Source: Bradyrhizobium oligotrophicum S58
GTDB taxonomy: Bacteria > Pseudomonadota > Alphaproteobacteria > Rhizobiales > Xanthobacteraceae
Direction of reading: 5' to 3'
NCBI RefSeq assembly: GCF_000344805.1
Contig: NC_020453.1
Span: 4,435,001-4,499,000 of the forward strand
Length of the DNA: 64,000 nt
Position 1 is the stretch's first letter. The number at the start of each line of letters is the position of its first letter. The notes under the pieces were generated by a model, which was given only the letters and a program-made list of their open reading frames with translations, did not search any database and was not told where the DNA came from. This document shows, piece by piece, positions 62,386 through 64,000 of the stretch. The translations under genes and the position numbers were made by a program.

Positions 62386-62407
62386 GGATCTCTCGATGAT
62401 CTCTGGC

Positions 62408-63928
62408 TCAATTGCGCCGGTGCGCGTTCAGGCGGCGCTCGACCAGCAGGGAGTAGCGTGACATGCCGAAGCAGAAGGCGAAGTAGATCATTCCCGTGAA
62501 GGCAAAGCCGGTGAAGGCGGTGGTCGGCGTCGCCCACACCGGATCGGCGAACGAGGCCTTGAGGCTGCCCAAGAGATCGAACAGCGCTACGATCGAGACC
62601 AGCGACGTGTCCTTGAACAGCGAGATGAAGCTGTTGACGATACCGGGAATGACGTGGCGCAACGCCTGCGGCAGCACGATGAAGCTCGTGGTCTTCCACC
62701 AGGACAGGCCGAGCGCGCTCGCCGCCTCCGCCTGGCCCCGCGGAATGGCCTGCAGGCCGCCGCGGATCACCTCGGCCATGTAGGCGCCGGAGAACAGCGC
62801 GACGCCGATCAGCGCCCGCACCAGGCCGTCCACCCGTACATTGCCCGGCAAAAACAGCGGCAACATGTAGGTCGCGAAGAACAGCACGGTGATCAGCGGC
62901 ACGCCGCGCACCAGCTCGATGAAGGCGATCGAGAAGACGCGGATCAGCGGGATGGTCGAGCGCCGGCCGAGCGCCAGCGCAATGCCGATCGGCATCGAGG
63001 CGACGATGCCGATCACAGAAACGACCAGCGTCACCAGCATGCCGCCCCACAGCCTGGTGTCGACGATCGCAAGGCCGTGCCGGTCGAGGCCCATGATCGC
63101 AATGACGATCGCGATGCCGGCGAAGGTTGCGGCCGTCGCGATCACGCTGCGCAGCGCCCTCGCCCCGCCGCCGGCAACGAACACCAGGGCGGTGACCACG
63201 ATCGCGGTGAGTGCGAGGTCATTCCATACGGGCTGATGCGATGCCTGCAGCTCATTGCGGACCCAGACCAGCGGCCAGATCACCAGCGACACCAGCATTC
63301 CGATCAGCACGACCAGCTTGCCCAGCAGCCACAACAGCATGCCGATGACGGGCACGCCGTCGCCGGCGCGAACCAGCGCGTTACCCGCCGTGTCGATGCT
63401 CTCGGCGAACAGCTGCAGCGTGCCGGTGGTCCAGCTCACGCCGAAGCCCTCCAGGCCGCCGCCATAGAGCAGAAAGAACGCGACCACCGGGAGGGCAAAG
63501 AAGAACAGGCCCGCGTTCAACCCCTTGGCCGGCAGGCGCGGGATCAGCAGCGGCACCAGCAGCACCACCGCCAGACCATAAGTCAGGTTGACGCGCCAGC
63601 GCTCGGCGTCCGGATAGAAGCCGTACATGAACTGGCCGAACTTCGCCGAAATGTACGGCCAGCAGGCGCCGACCGGATGGCCCGCGTTCTGCGCCAGGCA
63701 CGCCTCGCGATCCTGGCCGACCCACACTGCGTCGACCAGCAGGAACTTCAGCGCCGGGATCACGGTGAACCAGATCAACAGGGCACTCACCAAAGTGAGC
63801 AGAATGTTGGTCGGCGAGTTCAACAATCGCGTGCGGACGAAACCGACGAAGCCTGTCGTCTTGACCGGCGCCGGGCGCTCCCCGGCCAAATCCTGGCGAA
63901 TGAAGGTCGAAGCGGTAATGTCGGTCAT
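62408..63928 (-). CDS. aapM: General amino-acid ABC transporter permease AapM/BztC-type
   Basis: A 506-aa permease. The N-terminal third has two or more extra TM segments and a periplasmic loop with paired Cys ([20 protein letters not shown]), typical of AapM/BztC. The C-terminal 220 residues are the HisM-type core with the EAA loop ([20 protein letters not shown]) and end [18 protein letters not shown]. It is longer than typical members. ATG 63928 (MTDITASTF) is preferred; a TTG at 63952 lies in tandem-repeat DNA. Its start codon belongs to the last of three tandem ATGA junctions. Confidence 0.93.
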   Translation of the reverse strand: MTDITASTFIRQDLAGERPAPVKTTGFVGFVRTRLLNSPTNILLTLVSALLIWFTVIPALKFLLVDAVWVGQDREACLAQNAGHPVGACWPYISAKFGQFMYGFYPDAERWRVNLTYGLAVVLLVPLLIPRLPAKGLNAGLFFFALPVVAFFLLYGGGLEGFGVSWTTGTLQLFAESIDTAGNALVRAGDGVPVIGMLLWLLGKLVVLIGMLVSLVIWPLVWVRNELQASHQPVWNDLALTAIVVTALVFVAGGGARALRSVIATAATFAGIAIVIAIMGLDRHGLAIVDTRLWGGMLVTLVVSVIGIVASMPIGIALALGRRSTIPLIRVFSIAFIELVRGVPLITVLFFATYMLPLFLPGNVRVDGLVRALIGVALFSGAYMAEVIRGGLQAIPRGQAEAASALGLSWWKTTSFIVLPQALRHVIPGIVNSFISLFKDTSLVSIVALFDLLGSLKASFADPVWATPTTAFTGFAFTGMIYFAFCFGMSRYSLLVERRLNAHRRN

Positions 63929-63976
63929 GCGCCCAATCTCGTCATGCGCCAAGTCTCTTCATGCGCCAAGTCTCTT
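63926..63976 (-). repeat. Three tandem 17-bp repeats at the aapQ-aapM stop/start junction
   Basis: On the minus strand, AAGAGACTTGGCGCATG is present twice exactly (63976-63960 and 63959-63943), and a third diverged copy, ACGAGATTGGGCGCATG, lies at 63942-63926. Each copy ends in ATG, and each ATG overlaps a TGA (ATGA). The first TGA closes the upstream frame, the next two close six-codon ORFs (MKRLGA, MTRLGA), and the third ATG starts aapM. Confidence 0.85.
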
Positions 63977-64000
63977 GCCAAGCCGCCAGCTGTAGAAGCT
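63959..64000 (-). CDS. aapQ: Upstream permease (AapQ-type), last 13 residues only
   Basis: In the frame ending at TGA 63961-63959 the final residues are SFYSWRLGKRLGA. Aligned with the AapM end [13 protein letters not shown] they share the S-x-Y-S-x3-x-[RK]-R-L-x-A pattern, as expected for the other HisM-type permease of the operon. The other two minus-strand frames are also open here, so the identification rests on that tail similarity and on operon order. The rest of the gene lies beyond the window. Confidence 0.6.
   Translation of the reverse strand, partial: SFYSWRLGKRLGA

Noticed and set aside
1..64000. CRISPR arrays, insertion sequences, integrase or phage genes, tRNA-linked attachment duplications
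   Set aside because: None was seen: no regularly spaced direct repeats, no transposase or recombinase motifs, and no duplicated tRNA 3' ends near either tRNA.

Overview
The window looks like chromosomal DNA of a Bradyrhizobium-type alphaproteobacterium. The evidence is high GC with strongly biased third positions (which creates very long antisense shadow ORFs), the syntenic blocks dusB-ntrB-ntrC, ntrY-ntrX-hfq-hflX and pcm-tolC-popZ-like-valS, a fused ispDF, an Aap-type amino-acid ABC transporter, and several families of palindromic intergenic repeats that resemble those I remember from Bradyrhizobium and Rhodopseudomonas. No CRISPR array, rRNA or intact insertion sequence was seen. Two tRNAs are present, Asn and Cys.

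Layout. 1-2.9 kb: the 3' part of an FAD aromatic-ring monooxygenase and a ThDP-dependent enzyme. 2.9-5.8 kb: an island-like stretch with a 708-aa membrane protein of unknown family and a small secreted-peptide ORF. 5.8-11.4 kb (minus strand): ntrY-ntrX, then hfq-hflX. 11.7-20 kb: a catabolic cluster with an IclR regulator, an RraA/HMG-aldolase-like protein, a 2-hydroxyacid dehydrogenase, two ACS-family MFS transporters, two paralogous Tat-exported TIM-barrel hydrolases and an SMP-30 lactonase. Two of its promoters share a near-palindrome, TGCAACG-N-yGTTTCA. 20.3-25.5 kb: dusB-ntrB-ntrC (minus) diverging from ispDF (plus). 25.6-30.3 kb: a repeat-rich zone with pncC/cinA, a DUF1127 protein preceded by a strong terminator (possible sRNA or attenuator), two small ORFs, a structured repeat element and a soluble PAS chemoreceptor. 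30.3-39.6 kb: lipA-ratA, a 3-methyladenine glycosylase, valS, a PopZ-like protein, tolC and pcm.

39.8-47.4 kb: tRNA-Asn, a NUDIX hydrolase, an EamA transporter, two overlapping orphan receiver proteins, a PQQ dehydrogenase with a Rieske partner, tRNA-Cys and a DTW-domain tRNA-modifying enzyme. 47.5-56.7 kb: a complete tripartite RND efflux operon (NodT-type outer-membrane factor, adaptor, two permeases). 57-60.5 kb: an FAD oxidoreductase, a DUF1365 protein and a cyclopropane-fatty-acid-synthase-like methyltransferase, probably for membrane fatty-acid modification. 60.5-64 kb: cysK and the aapQ(end)-aapM-aapP transporter operon, whose permease junction carries three tandem 17-bp copies of an ATGA stop/start overlap.

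The best candidates for undescribed biology are the IclR-linked lactone/acid catabolic regulon, the PQQ dehydrogenase that lacks the vicinal cysteines but carries a lanthanide-type Asp pair beside a Rieske protein, the tandem ATGA junction, the candidate RNA upstream of the DUF1127 gene, and the 708-aa membrane protein. Start codons were chosen from ribosome-binding sites where visible. Functions rest on motif reading, not on database searches.
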